From contig CAZEPJ010000003.1 in the NCBI GenBank assembly GCA_964514105.1, forward strand, positions 79,160 through 143,159: a DNA stretch of 64,000 bases. Direction: 5' to 3'. Under the pieces are notes generated by a model, which searched no databases, was not told the DNA's origin, and saw only the letters and a program-made list of their open reading frames with translations. Below, piece after piece: positions 23,931 through 33,017 of the stretch. The DNA is from CAZEPJ01 sp964514105. GTDB lineage: Bacteria; Desulfobacterota; Desulfocorpusculales; Desulfocorpusculum. How positions within the stretch are numbered: position 1 is the stretch's first letter; each line of letters begins with the position of its first letter. The position numbers and the translations under genes are program-made.

Positions 23931-25075
23931 CTCAGGAGCTCCTTGGCGATGATCATCTTTTGGATCTCCGACGTGCCGCCGCCGATCTCCACCAGCTTGG
24001 CGTCCCGCAGGTACCGCTGGACCGGGTACTCCCGCATGTAGCCGTACCCGCCGAAGATCTGCACCGCGTCCAGGGCGGCCCGGGTGGCCATGATGGAGGC
24101 ATAGTACTTGGCGATGGATGCCTCCTTGGTCATGCGCCTCCCGCGCTCCACCCACGGAAACAGGCCGTAGGTGTAGGTGCGTGTGATCTCCAGGCGGGTC
24201 GCCATCTCGGCCAGCATGTTCCGGACGAGCTGGTACTCGGCGATGGGCCTTCCGAACTGCTGCCGCGCCTTGGCATATCGCACCGATGCGTCCAGGCAGG
24301 CCTGGGCGATGCCGATGCTCGTATTGGCCCCCAGGATGCGCTCCAGGTCCAGGGTCTCGAACATGGTGGAGAACCCGTGCCCTTCCCGCCCCAGTACCTG
24401 GTCGTGCTCGACCCGCACGTCCTCCAGGAAGACCTGTCCCGTGGGGGAGCACCGCATGCCCAGCTTGCGCATGGGGGGGCCCGTGGAGAGGCCCTCCATG
24501 CCGCGCTCCAGGATGAACAGGGTTGCGCCCGAGACCCCCGCGGTCCCCTGTTCCCGCGAGACCACGATGAGGAATCGGGCCAGGGGCGCGTTGGTGATGA
24601 AGGTCTTGGAGCCGCTGAGAACGAAGGTCGCCCCGTCCCGCCGATGGCGGGTGCGTATGGACAGGGCGTCGGACCCGGCCTCAGGCTCGGTGAGACACCA
24701 GCAGCCCAAGGCCTCCCCGGAGACGACCGGCGGTATGTAGCGCCGCTTCTGATCCTCGGTGCCGTACTTGGCGATGAAGTAACAGAAGTTGTTGGTGCAG
24801 ATGTTCACGGACATGCCGAAGCCGGCGGCCATGCGGCAGAGCTCCTCCTTGATGATCCCGTTGGTGAGGAGGTCCGCCCCGCCGCCCCCGTACTCCTCGG
24901 GGATGATCGAGCCGATGAAGCCCACCTCGCCGGCCTTGCGGTACACCTCCATGGGGAAGCGCTCCGCCTCATCGATCTCCTCGGCGATGGGGCCCAACTC
25001 GGCTTCCGCGAACCGGCGCGCCGATTCACGCACCATCCTGTGGGGCTCGGAAAGAAGAAGGTCCATTGGGTCCAT
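23927..25075 (-). CDS. Acyl-CoA dehydrogenase (isovaleryl/long-chain type catalytic Glu)
   Basis: This 382-residue flavoprotein desaturates an acyl-CoA, passing electrons to ETF. FAD and substrate motifs are CLTEPEAGSD, GSKTFITNAPLA and the C-terminal QIFGGYGYMREYPVQR. The C-terminal signature reads IGGGTSEIQK, without the Glu that straight-chain enzymes use there. A Glu is instead seen at residue 245 in TLDLERIL, the position used by isovaleryl-CoA and long-chain dehydrogenases. That points to a branched or bulky substrate. The start at ATG 25075 has no strong ribosome site; ATG 25066 is an alternative. Confidence 0.88.
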   Translation of the reverse strand: MDPMDLLLSEPHRMVRESARRFAEAELGPIAEEIDEAERFPMEVYRKAGEVGFIGSIIPEEYGGGGADLLTNGIIKEELCRMAAGFGMSVNICTNNFCYFIAKYGTEDQKRRYIPPVVSGEALGCWCLTEPEAGSDALSIRTRHRRDGATFVLSGSKTFITNAPLARFLIVVSREQGTAGVSGATLFILERGMEGLSTGPPMRKLGMRCSPTGQVFLEDVRVEHDQVLGREGHGFSTMFETLDLERILGANTSIGIAQACLDASVRYAKARQQFGRPIAEYQLVRNMLAEMATRLEITRTYTYGLFPWVERGRRMTKEASIAKYYASIMATRAALDAVQIFGGYGYMREYPVQRYLRDAKLVEIGGGTSEIQKMIIAKELLR

Positions 25076-25167
25076 CCATGATCGAATCAGGATCGCCTCT
25101 GCGGGATCGAGCCGCCGCCGTCGCGGGCCGGGGCAACCCGGTCCCGGGCGGCCCCCGGGCTTTTCCA

Positions 25168-26700
25168 TCAGGGCCTGCCGTAGCGCTCCCGCAGCTCCTT
25201 CTTGAGCAGCTTGCCCCCGAAGGTCCCCTTGGGCAGCGCCTCCACGAAGACCACGGAGGTGGGCTTCTTGTGGGGGGCCAGGTGCTCCCGGCACAGGGCC
25301 ATGATCTCCTCGGCCGACACCGTCCCTCCCGCCCGACGGACCACCACGGCCCGCACGCTCTCCCCCCATTTCTCGTGGGGCACCCCGATGACCGCCGCCT
25401 CCATCACATCCGGATGCCGCGAGATGATCTCCTCCACTTCCCGGGAGTAGACGTTGAGGCCACCGCTCTTGATCATGTCCTTGAGCCGGTCCACCACGTA
25501 CAGGTAGCCCCGCTCGTCGTACCGCCCCATGTCTCCCGTGTGCAGCCATCCCCCCCGCAGGGCGGCGCGGGTCTCCCGGGGGTTGCGGAAATACCCCCGC
25601 ATGACGGTGGGGCCGCGCACCTGGATCTCTCCCACATCCCCCGGACGCAGGGGCTCGTCGGTGTGGGGGTCCGCGATGCGCACCTCGGTGCACATGTACG
25701 GTCTGCCCACGCTGCTCCAATGGCAGGGGGTGTCCCACGGCTTCAGGACGGTCACGGCCGGAGAGGCCTCGGTGAGGGCGTACGAGCCGTACATGAGACC
25801 CCGGGGGAAGAGGAGGCCCTCGATCTCCCTGCGGAGATCGGGATCCAGCGGGTCATGGGTGTGGAGCCAGCGCTTCATGGAGGAGGTGTCGTACGGGCGG
25901 GCCCGCTGCACCTCCAGGAGCATGCGCCAGATGGTGCTGTTGCCCACGATGAACGTGGTGCGCTCCTTCTGCACCATGGCCAGATAGCGCTCGGCGTCGA
26001 ACCCGCTGCTCCCCATGAACGTGCCCCCCGCATACATGAAGGCCAGGAACCGGCTCAGGGCCGCGGCGTGATACATCTGCATGGGATAATACGTGATGTC
26101 CTCGGGGGCGGGGCAGTGGTTCTCCGTGGTCACGCAGATGATGTTCCACAGGAGGCTCCGGTGGGTGAGGACGGCCCCTTTGGGGGTCCCCGTGGTCCCC
26201 CCCGTGAACAGTATGAAGGCGGCGTCCCGCTCCCGCACGGCGGACCGGGGTTCCTGGGGGCTTCCCCCGGCCAGGAGTTCCGCCTCGTGCCGTGCGAACT
26301 CCGGCACATCCCCCCCGAAGCCCAGGGCCCCCTGGATCCACGGGGCCCCCCGGAGGAGCGCCTCCGCCACGGCGGCATGGTCCGCATGAAACACCAACGC
26401 CCTGGGCCGCGTGAGCCGCACCTGGCGCTCCAGCTCGGCGAGGGTCCCGCGGCCGTCCAGGGCAACGGTGACCACGCCCAACTTGAGATGGGCCAGGTAG
26501 AACGTCATGAGCCCCAGGGCGTTGTGAGACAGCGTGGCCACCCGGTCCCCCCTGCCGAGCCCCAGGGCGTCCAGGCCGTGGGCCAGTCGATTCACCCGCT
26601 CGTTGAGGGCCCGGTACGTCAGGCGGCCCGAATCGTCCACCACGGCCGTCTTCTCCGGGTACTTGGCCGCGCTTCGGGCGAAGGCCCCTCCCAGGGTCAT
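25168..26700 (-). CDS. AMP-dependent acyl-CoA synthetase (ligase 2 of the TRAP unit)
   Basis: This 510-residue ANL enzyme has a variant P-loop FILFTGGTTGTPKGAVLTH (TGGTTG in place of TSGTTG), adenine motif GSYALTEASP, hinge GDMGRYDERGYLYVVDRLKD, and catalytic Lys in GTFGGKLLKKELRE. It shares only moderate similarity with ligase 1, so the unit carries two different specificities. ATG 26700 begins 10 bp after the keto-acid cleavage gene; a TTG two codons upstream has better spacing to AGGAGG. Confidence 0.87.
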   Translation of the reverse strand: MTLGGAFARSAAKYPEKTAVVDDSGRLTYRALNERVNRLAHGLDALGLGRGDRVATLSHNALGLMTFYLAHLKLGVVTVALDGRGTLAELERQVRLTRPRALVFHADHAAVAEALLRGAPWIQGALGFGGDVPEFARHEAELLAGGSPQEPRSAVRERDAAFILFTGGTTGTPKGAVLTHRSLLWNIICVTTENHCPAPEDITYYPMQMYHAAALSRFLAFMYAGGTFMGSSGFDAERYLAMVQKERTTFIVGNSTIWRMLLEVQRARPYDTSSMKRWLHTHDPLDPDLRREIEGLLFPRGLMYGSYALTEASPAVTVLKPWDTPCHWSSVGRPYMCTEVRIADPHTDEPLRPGDVGEIQVRGPTVMRGYFRNPRETRAALRGGWLHTGDMGRYDERGYLYVVDRLKDMIKSGGLNVYSREVEEIISRHPDVMEAAVIGVPHEKWGESVRAVVVRRAGGTVSAEEIMALCREHLAPHKKPTSVVFVEALPKGTFGGKLLKKELRERYGRP

Positions 26701-26710
26701 CTCCAAGGCG

Positions 26711-27562
26711 TCATCCTCCTGCCGCGGGCCGGGGCATGGGCAGGATCGAGCGGGCCTCATCCACGGTGGCCACCTCCATCCCCAGCTCGCGGATGATGCG
26801 CACGGCCTTTTCCACCAGCTCGGCGTTGCTGCGGGCCAGGACCCCTTTGCTGAGATAGATGTTGTCCTCAAAGCCCACGCGAAGGTTGCCCCCCATGAGA
26901 ATGCCCATGGTGCCCAGCATGAACTGGTGGCGCCCCACGCCGATGACCTGCCACGTGTCCCCTGCGGGGAGCGCCTCGACCAGGGCCAGGAGGTTCTTGG
27001 GCGTTGCGGGGATGCCTCCCACCACCCCCATGACGAAGCTGTTGTGGTACGGGGGGGGGGCGAGGCCGGGCTTTCGCACCCAGACCTCCACGTTCTGGAT
27101 CATGGACAGATCGTATATCTCGAACTCCGGCATGACGCCCAGCTCGGTCATGCGCCGGGCGTACATCTCCAGGACCTCGGGGGGGTTGGGAAATACCTTG
27201 CGCCCGAAGTTCATGGAGCCCGAGTTGAGCGAGGCGGAGTCCGGGCGCAGCTCTTCCACGGGGCGTAGCCGGTCCTCGTAGCTCAACCCCAGGCTCGTGG
27301 CGCCCCCGCCGGTGGTGATCTGGGTGATGATGGGGCAGCGGGATCGGATCCCGTCGAGATACGCCCGGAATACCTCCAGGGTGGCCGTGGGCCGCCCCGT
27401 CTCCGGATCCCTGGCGTGGAGGTGGACCACGGCGGCCCCGGCATCGTACGACCGGAGCGTCTCCTCCACGACCTCCCGGGCGCTCACTGGCAGGTACGGG
27501 GTGTCGGCCCGGGTGGGGACGCTCCCCGTGGGCGCGACGGTGATGATGACCTTGCGGCTCAT
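26711..27562 (-). CDS. BKACE family beta-keto acid cleavage enzyme
   Basis: The 283-residue TIM-barrel protein of the 3-keto-5-aminohexanoate cleavage enzyme (BKACE, formerly DUF849) family has zinc ligands His47 and His49 in AAVVHLHARDPETGRP. It also has the family segments TQITTGGGA and GGNLRVGFEDNIYLS. Known members condense a beta-keto acid with acetyl-CoA, giving acetoacetate and a new acyl-CoA. In this operon, with TRAP import, two ligases, a dehydrogenase and a hydratase, it probably cleaves a beta-keto acid intermediate. ATG 27562 follows AAGGAGGAAGTGACGTC. Confidence 0.88.
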   Translation of the reverse strand: MSRKVIITVAPTGSVPTRADTPYLPVSAREVVEETLRSYDAGAAVVHLHARDPETGRPTATLEVFRAYLDGIRSRCPIITQITTGGGATSLGLSYEDRLRPVEELRPDSASLNSGSMNFGRKVFPNPPEVLEMYARRMTELGVMPEFEIYDLSMIQNVEVWVRKPGLAPPPYHNSFVMGVVGGIPATPKNLLALVEALPAGDTWQVIGVGRHQFMLGTMGILMGGNLRVGFEDNIYLSKGVLARSNAELVEKAVRIIRELGMEVATVDEARSILPMPRPAAGG

Positions 27563-27641
27563 GACGTCACTTCCTCCTTGCCCCCATGGACTGTCACGGG
27601 AGACCCGTGATGAATCTGCCAAGCCATCCGTTCCGCGCCCC

Positions 27642-28952
27642 TCACGTTCCGATCATCTTCTGGGGCAGGTACAGCACCAACTGGGGAAACACGATGCAGA
27701 GGATCAGGCACAGGCCCTGGAGCACCACGAAGGGGATGATGGAGCGGTAGATGTCGTCCATGGTGATCTCCTTGGGCACCACGCCCTTCATGATGAAGAG
27801 ATTGAACCCGAAGGGCGGGGTCAGATAGGCCATCTCCATGTTGACGGTGAACAGCACCCCGAACCAGACCGGGTCGAAGCCCAGGGTCGTCACGATGGGA
27901 ACGAAGACGGGGGTGGTGAGCATGATGATCCCCGCCGGGTCCAGGAACATGCCCAGGAGGAAATAGCTCCCCTGCATGCCCGCCAGGATGACCCACCTGG
28001 ACACCGGGAGCCTGGCAATGGCCTCCTTGATCACGTCCGAGAAGCCCACATACGCCAGCAGGTGGGTGAAGCAGACGGCCCCGATCATGATCCAGAGGAC
28101 CATGGCCGTCAGGCTCGTGGTGGAGGCCAGCGCCTGCCGGAACTTCTTCCATGTCAGGCCCCGGTACACCAGGGCGCAGATCAGGGCGCCGAAGGCGCCG
28201 ATCCCTGCGGCCTCGGTGGGGGTGGCCACCCCCGTGTAGATGACCCCCAGCACCACCAGGATGAGGATCGTGGGGAGGACGAGCCCCTTGAGGGTGATGA
28301 GCTTCTCCTTCCATGAATAGCGCTCCTGGATGGGGGGGCCCAGGCCGGGGTCGATGAGGCAGCGGACGAAGATGTACAGGCAGAAGATGAGCGCCAGCAG
28401 GATGCCGGGGATCATCCCGCCCATGAAGAGCTGCCCGATGGACACCTCGGCCATGGAGCCGTAGATGATCATGATCACGCTGGGCGGGATGAGGATCCCC
28501 AGGGCCCCCCCCGCCGAGATCGTCCCCACCGCGATCTCCTTCTGGTATCCCCGCTTGAGCATGGAGGGAAGGGCGATGAGTCCCATGCTCACGGTGGCCA
28601 CGGAACTGATCCCGGCCATGGCGGCGAAGATGGCGCAGATGATCACCGTCCCGATGGCCAGGCCCCCGCGCAATGCGCCCATCCAGCGATACACGCCTTC
28701 GTAAAGCTGTTCGGCCAGCCCCGAGTGCTGCAGCAGGTTGGACATGAGCACGAAAAGGGGCACGGCGATGATGATGTAATTGGTCACCTCTGCGTACGCG
28801 GTCTTGGGGATCATGTACAGGCCCGCGGGGCCCCACGTGAGGAGGGTCCCGCCGATGGCGACCCCCGCCAGGGCAAAGGCGATGGGGACCCCCAGGATGA
28901 GCAGGAGGCTCATGACGCCGAACGCCAGGAGGCTCAGGGTCCACGTGTCCAT
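27642..28952 (-). CDS. dctM: TRAP transporter large permease (DctM)
   Basis: The 436-residue DctM-type subunit has about 12 membrane segments. Typical segments are LILGVPIAFALAGVAIGG at the N-terminus, VPLFVLMSNLLQHSG, and GALGILIPPSVIMIIYG (the PPS ion/substrate motif). A C-terminal NMEMAYLTPPFGFNLFIMKG repeats the motif as TPPFG. It catalyses Na+-driven import of a carboxylate handed over by the periplasmic DctP protein. ATG 28952 follows AAGGGGGAGG. It lies 19 bp after dctQ. Confidence 0.92.
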   Translation of the reverse strand: MDTWTLSLLAFGVMSLLLILGVPIAFALAGVAIGGTLLTWGPAGLYMIPKTAYAEVTNYIIIAVPLFVLMSNLLQHSGLAEQLYEGVYRWMGALRGGLAIGTVIICAIFAAMAGISSVATVSMGLIALPSMLKRGYQKEIAVGTISAGGALGILIPPSVIMIIYGSMAEVSIGQLFMGGMIPGILLALIFCLYIFVRCLIDPGLGPPIQERYSWKEKLITLKGLVLPTILILVVLGVIYTGVATPTEAAGIGAFGALICALVYRGLTWKKFRQALASTTSLTAMVLWIMIGAVCFTHLLAYVGFSDVIKEAIARLPVSRWVILAGMQGSYFLLGMFLDPAGIIMLTTPVFVPIVTTLGFDPVWFGVLFTVNMEMAYLTPPFGFNLFIMKGVVPKEITMDDIYRSIIPFVVLQGLCLILCIVFPQLVLYLPQKMIGT

Positions 28953-28971
28953 GGCGCGCCTCCCCCTTGGG

Positions 28972-29505
28972 TCAGTGGCCCGCCGGCCGGGGCCCGATTT
29001 GCGCGGCTCGACCCCTCAGGAACAGGACGTTCTCCATGAGCTTGGCCAGCCCCTGGAGCCCCAGCAGGATCCCCCCCAGCGGCACCAGGGCCATGGAGGG
29101 AAACAGGGGAAACTCCAGAAGGGTCATGGACCGCTTTCCCTTGCGGAGGGCGTCCAGGGCGAACTCGGTCCCGTGCCACACCAGGATGGTGCAAAGGACC
29201 AGCAGGACGGCCACCGTGAGGATCTCCACCCCGGCCTGGGCCCTGGGGGGGAATCGCCGGTGCAGGATGTCCACCCGAACGTGCCGGTCATCCAGGAGGG
29301 CATATCCCCCGGCCAGCAGGGCCAGTGCGGCCAGAAGGTACTGGTTCGCCTCCATGGCCCAGGTGGTGGGAGAACGCAGCACGTACCGGCAAAGGACCTC
29401 CCAGACCACGATCAGCGTGATCACCATGTTCAGATAGCTCACCCATTCGCCCACCCTCCGGTTGAGGGCAAAGATCCATGATGCCGCCCGCGCCCATGAG
29501 GACAT
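28972..29505 (-). CDS. dctQ: TRAP transporter small permease (DctQ)
   Basis: The 177-residue protein has four membrane helices. The family hallmark VVWEVLCRYVLRSPTTWAME (the R-x-x-W-x-E motif) lies near residues 33-52. It pairs with DctM in the membrane. ATG 29505 follows GGGGAGGGGCC; 13 bp separate it from dctP. Confidence 0.88.
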   Translation of the reverse strand: MSSWARAASWIFALNRRVGEWVSYLNMVITLIVVWEVLCRYVLRSPTTWAMEANQYLLAALALLAGGYALLDDRHVRVDILHRRFPPRAQAGVEILTVAVLLVLCTILVWHGTEFALDALRKGKRSMTLLEFPLFPSMALVPLGGILLGLQGLAKLMENVLFLRGRAAQIGPRPAGH

Positions 29506-29518
29506 GGCCCCTCCCCGC

Positions 29519-30523
29519 TCATTTTCCCCTGTAGAACTGGTCCAGGATGTCCAGAAGGGCCTTGGCCCCCGGGCTTCCATCGGCCACCTTGTCGTACAGG
29601 GGCCGACACAGGGCCCGGATCTTCTTGACCTCCTCATCCGGGAGGGTCATGACCTTCACGTTGTTGGCCCTGGAGAAATCCACCCCCTCCTGATCCCAGG
29701 CAGCGCTCTTCTCCGCGCTCAGCTTGAAGATCTCCAGGCCGGCCCGCTCCAGGGCCTCCCGGGCCTTGGGCGACAGCTTCTGCCAGGCCTTCTGATTGAA
29801 CCACAGGACGGTGATGGCGGGGGTGTGAAACCCTGGGAGGATGATGTGATCCACCACCTCGTTGAGCTTGTACGTGTGGATCGTGTAGTACGGAAAGATG
29901 GTGCCGTCCAGCGTCCCCATCTTGAGGGCTGTGTACTGCTCGGCACCCACGATGGCGGTGGGGGCGGCGCCCAGGGCCTGGGCCAGGCTGGCGTCCATGC
30001 CCGTGGCCCTGAGCTTCTTGCCCTTGAAGTCGTCGAGCTTGGCCACGGGAAACTTGGTCATGGCACCCATGGAGGCCACGCAGATGGGGTAGAGGTAGTA
30101 GGCGTCGTGTTTGGCCGAGAACTCCCGCATCTTCTGGAGAAAGCCGTGCTTGGTGTAGATCTCCACCACGTCCTGGGGGGTCCGCCAGTTGTACGGGAGC
30201 CACTCCACCTTGGACTCGGTCAGGGTCCCTGCGTAGTACAGGCCGGTGGAATACAGCCCGTCGATCATCCCCTTTCCAAGGGCGTCGAATCCGTCCTCCA
30301 CGCTCACCAACTGCCCGGGCCAGAAGAGCTTGAGCTCCACCTCCCCGTCCGAATACGCCTTGGCCTTTTCCGCAAGAAGTTTGAGGAGCTCCGGTCCATA
30401 GCTCTTCTCGATATATGCGGACTGGACCTTGAGGACCGTGGCCGACCAGGCCGCGCCCGCCCACAGGGCGAGGGCCAGGCCGCAGATGACGGCGGCGGTT
30501 CCTGCGAGACAACGGCTCTTCAT
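29519..30523 (-). CDS. dctP: TRAP transporter substrate-binding protein (DctP)
   Basis: The 334-residue periplasmic binding protein begins with a clear signal peptide (cleavage near AAWS-A). The DctP-family segment LDDFKGKKLRATGMDASLAQALGA carries the conserved Arg that binds the ligand's carboxylate, confirming an organic-acid ligand. A second specificity segment is PYYTIHTYKLNEVVDH. The ligand is not known. ATG 30523 follows AAAGGAGGTCGCC. It heads dctP-dctQ-dctM. Confidence 0.9.
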   Translation of the reverse strand: MKSRCLAGTAAVICGLALALWAGAAWSATVLKVQSAYIEKSYGPELLKLLAEKAKAYSDGEVELKLFWPGQLVSVEDGFDALGKGMIDGLYSTGLYYAGTLTESKVEWLPYNWRTPQDVVEIYTKHGFLQKMREFSAKHDAYYLYPICVASMGAMTKFPVAKLDDFKGKKLRATGMDASLAQALGAAPTAIVGAEQYTALKMGTLDGTIFPYYTIHTYKLNEVVDHIILPGFHTPAITVLWFNQKAWQKLSPKAREALERAGLEIFKLSAEKSAAWDQEGVDFSRANNVKVMTLPDEEVKKIRALCRPLYDKVADGSPGAKALLDILDQFYRGK

Positions 30524-30577
30524 GGCGACCTCCTTTGGATTGGTCGGTGGTTCATTGTTCGCGCCCCGCGGCCCATG

Positions 30578-30592
30578 GGGCCCCCGGGGCCC
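30578..30592. repeat. 15-bp GC-rich palindrome between the regulator and dctP
   Basis: GGGCCCC and GGGGCCC flank one central C. It sits in the 148-bp gap before dctP. It may be an RNA hairpin that tunes expression between the regulator and the transporter; no T-run follows. Confidence 0.3.
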
Positions 30593-30671
30593 GGTCTCCC
30601 CAAACCCCTCTTTCCCAACTCCTCCGTCCGCCCCCACCAGCGGGTCCTGGGAGGCGGCAAAATGCGCCGGC

Positions 30672-31253
30672 CTAAGAGAACCAGGGTGGCGTGTTGACCA
30701 TGATGAGCACCGCCGGCTTGGCGCTCGGATTCCTCCAGTGGTGGGGAATGGCGGCCTTGAAATGAAGGACATCGCCCTGGTTGAGCACGTGCCGCTTTCC
30801 GCCGATGGTGAACTCCACCCGCCCCCTGCGGCAGTACACCAACTCTTCGCCCGAGTGGGACAGGGGGCCTCCCACCACCTCCCCTCCCGCCTCGATGCGC
30901 AGGACGTAGGCCTCCAGGAGCCCGTCCTTGAGAGGGGTGGCGATGCTCTCGATGATGGCGCCGATTTCCGGATTGGAGGAGCGCTTCCGGTCCCGCCGGC
31001 GGATGAGCCGCACCTCGGGCAGCTCCTCGCCCTCCTCCAGGAAGAAGTTGAGGGAGCGGTTGAGGCCCCGGGTGATCTTCATGAGCACGAGGATGGACGG
31101 CACCATCCGCCCGCTCTCGATCTTCTGGACCGTGCTCGGGGCGACCCCGGCGAGCTGCCCGAACTCCTTGAGGGAGAGTCCGGATGCCTGGCGGATCCCC
31201 CGGATCCTCTCGCCCAGCTTGGAGACGATCCTCTCGGGCCGGTCCCGGTTCAT
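30672..31253 (-). CDS. XRE-family transcriptional regulator with C-terminal cupin domain
   Basis: The 193-residue regulator has a helix-turn-helix at about residues 13-67 (QASGLSLKEFGQLAGVAPSTVQKIESG) and a cupin domain at about 115-190. The cupin carries the metal or ligand motif SGEELVYCRRGRVEFTIGG and GDVLHFKAAIPHHWRNPS. In PuuR-like proteins the cupin senses a small molecule. It starts 7 bp after the acyl-CoA dehydrogenase stop and precedes dctP, so it most likely controls this unit, perhaps by sensing the imported acid or its CoA ester. Confidence 0.87.
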   Translation of the reverse strand: MNRDRPERIVSKLGERIRGIRQASGLSLKEFGQLAGVAPSTVQKIESGRMVPSILVLMKITRGLNRSLNFFLEEGEELPEVRLIRRRDRKRSSNPEIGAIIESIATPLKDGLLEAYVLRIEAGGEVVGGPLSHSGEELVYCRRGRVEFTIGGKRHVLNQGDVLHFKAAIPHHWRNPSAKPAVLIMVNTPPWFS

Positions 31254-31260
31254 GCCCCCC

Positions 31261-32403
31261 TCAGAAGCCCAGCTCCTGGGCGATGATCATGTGGTGGATC
31301 TCAGAGGTCCCCTCGGTCACCGTGAAGAGCCTTCCGTCGCGCCAGAAGCGCTCGACGGGATACTCCACGGTGTAACCGTACCCCCCGTGGATCTGCATGG
31401 CGTGAGCCAGGATCTCCTGGAGGGTCTCCGAACAGAAGAGCTTGACCATGGACGCCTCCTTCATGGTCCGTCTCCCCTGGTCCATGAGGTGCGCCGCGCG
31501 ATGGGTGTACGCACGCATGATGTCGATCTTCATGGCCATCTGAGCCAGCTTGAATCGGTTGACCTGGAACTCCACGATGGGGCGGCCGAACTGGACCCGC
31601 TGCCGGGCGTACCGGAGACCGGCCTCGTACGCGGCCTGGGCCACCCCGGTGCACCGGGCCCCGTACGTCACCCGCCCCGACATGAGGGTGTCGCGGAGGT
31701 ACTGAAACCCCTTGCCGTCCTCGGGGCCGATCCGCTGGGCGGCCGGAACCCGGCATTCGTCGAAGACCAGCTCTCCGGTCTCCGTCGACCGGTTGCCCAC
31801 CTTCTCCAGCTTGCGTGCCACGTGGAAGCCCGGGGTCCCCTTCTCCACCACGAAGAGGCTGATCCCTCCGGCCTTGCGGGAGGGATCCACCGTGGCGGCC
31901 ACAACGGCGAAGTCGCAGATGGGACCGTTGGTGATGAAGGTCTTGGTGCCCCGCAGGACGTAGTGGTCCCCGCCCGGGACGGCCCTGGTCCTGATGTTGG
32001 CCGCATCGGAGCCGACGTCGGGCTCCGTGAGGGCGAAGGCCCCGATCTTCTCCCCCCGGATGGCGGGAAGCAGGAACCGCTCCTTGAGCTCCTGGGAGCC
32101 GAAGCGGTAAATGGGCTCCGTGGCCAGCCCCCCCTGGACCATGATGCCCCCTGCGATGCCGGCGCAGACCCGGCAGAGCTCCTCCACCAGGATGCACTCC
32201 GTGACCTTGTCCGCGCCCCCGCCCCCGAGCTCCGCCGGGTACCGGACGCACAGAAAACCCAACTCCCCCATCCGGGGAAAGAGCTGGACGGGGAACCTCT
32301 CCTCCCGCTCGGCCTCCGCCACCAGGGGCGCCACCTCCCGCTCCACGAAGCTGCGGATGGCATCCCGGAAGATCCGCTGCTCCTCGGTCAGCTCTTGATC
32401 CAT
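31261..32403 (-). CDS. Acyl-CoA dehydrogenase (short/medium-chain type catalytic Glu)
   Basis: This 380-residue flavoprotein has motifs ALTEPDVGSD, GTKTFITNGPICDF and IHGGYGYTVEYPVERFWRD. The C-terminal VTEGTSEIHH keeps the catalytic Glu (residue 364) in the position used by short- and medium-chain enzymes, unlike the second dehydrogenase of the same unit. It is the first gene of the unit, starting about 96 bp after the predicted transcription start. ATG 32403 is chosen; longer frames would read through the promoter. Confidence 0.88.
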   Translation of the reverse strand: MDQELTEEQRIFRDAIRSFVEREVAPLVAEAEREERFPVQLFPRMGELGFLCVRYPAELGGGGADKVTECILVEELCRVCAGIAGGIMVQGGLATEPIYRFGSQELKERFLLPAIRGEKIGAFALTEPDVGSDAANIRTRAVPGGDHYVLRGTKTFITNGPICDFAVVAATVDPSRKAGGISLFVVEKGTPGFHVARKLEKVGNRSTETGELVFDECRVPAAQRIGPEDGKGFQYLRDTLMSGRVTYGARCTGVAQAAYEAGLRYARQRVQFGRPIVEFQVNRFKLAQMAMKIDIMRAYTHRAAHLMDQGRRTMKEASMVKLFCSETLQEILAHAMQIHGGYGYTVEYPVERFWRDGRLFTVTEGTSEIHHMIIAQELGF

Positions 32404-32505
32404 GCCCCGCTGCCGCCTCCTTTTGTCCAGGGCCGTCCCTCCGGCCCCGCTCCTTCCCGCCGGGGCCCGATGCACAGACATGAAAGGGGAGAGATTCCGA
32501 CCGGA

Positions 32506-32534
32506 AACATAGATAGATGATTGGAAAATGTCAA
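32506..32534 (-). promoter_or_regulatory. Strong sigma-70 promoter of the acyl-CoA dehydrogenase-TRAP unit
   Basis: On the minus strand a perfect TTGACA (32529-32534), a 17-bp spacer and TATGTT (32506-32511) form a near-consensus promoter in a locally AT-rich patch. The expected start is near 32499. It would drive the ten genes down to 21865. Confidence 0.75.
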
Positions 32535-32734
32535 GGAAAAAACACACCCCCCAGGCGCCCACCCGCCGGTGGCCGCCCTGGGGGGATGGGATCCGTGTGG
32601 AACGAACTTGCAGGGACCCCGGGGGGAGTCTTACGATCTCGTGCGCGGCCAGGCTCGGCAGGCCGCTTTCGGGGCGCCGCTTTCCGAGGCTTGGGCGGTG
32701 GCCGTGGTGGCGGGGCTTCGTGTCCCTGGTCCTC

Positions 32735-32878
32735 TCACTTCGGTTCGGGCTGGGGTCGCGAAGAACACTTGGACAAGGACCTCAGCGGGCGAAGGAGGGG
32801 CAGCCAGCACAGGAGCAGCGAGAGGATCATCATCCAGACGGCCGGTCCCAGGACCCGCTTCTGAGTCGGATGGCTCAT
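32735..32878 (-). CDS. Possible small membrane protein (47 residues)
   Basis: A short frame begins at ATG 32878 with GGAGGAGG 7 nt upstream, a much stronger ribosome site than chance would give. The peptide is basic, then hydrophobic (GPAVWMMILSLLLCWLPLL, about residues 11-29), then polar. It lies in the 614-bp stretch between the mutase small subunit and the acyl-CoA dehydrogenase, downstream of the mutase genes on the same strand. It has no recognised relatives. The rest of the stretch holds the promoter at 32506-32534 and no other gene I can support. Confidence 0.4.
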   Translation of the reverse strand: MSHPTQKRVLGPAVWMMILSLLLCWLPLLRPLRSLSKCSSRPQPEPK

Positions 32879-33017
32879 GGAGGCCCCTCCTCCGTTGAAT
32901 GCGCCCAGATGGCCCACGGAGAACCACCCTCCCCCGGCGAGGCGAGGGACCTTCCATGGCTCGCCCCAGACCCCTGGCCACCGCGCTTGAGAAGACCTCC
33001 CGCAGGCCCGCTGATCT

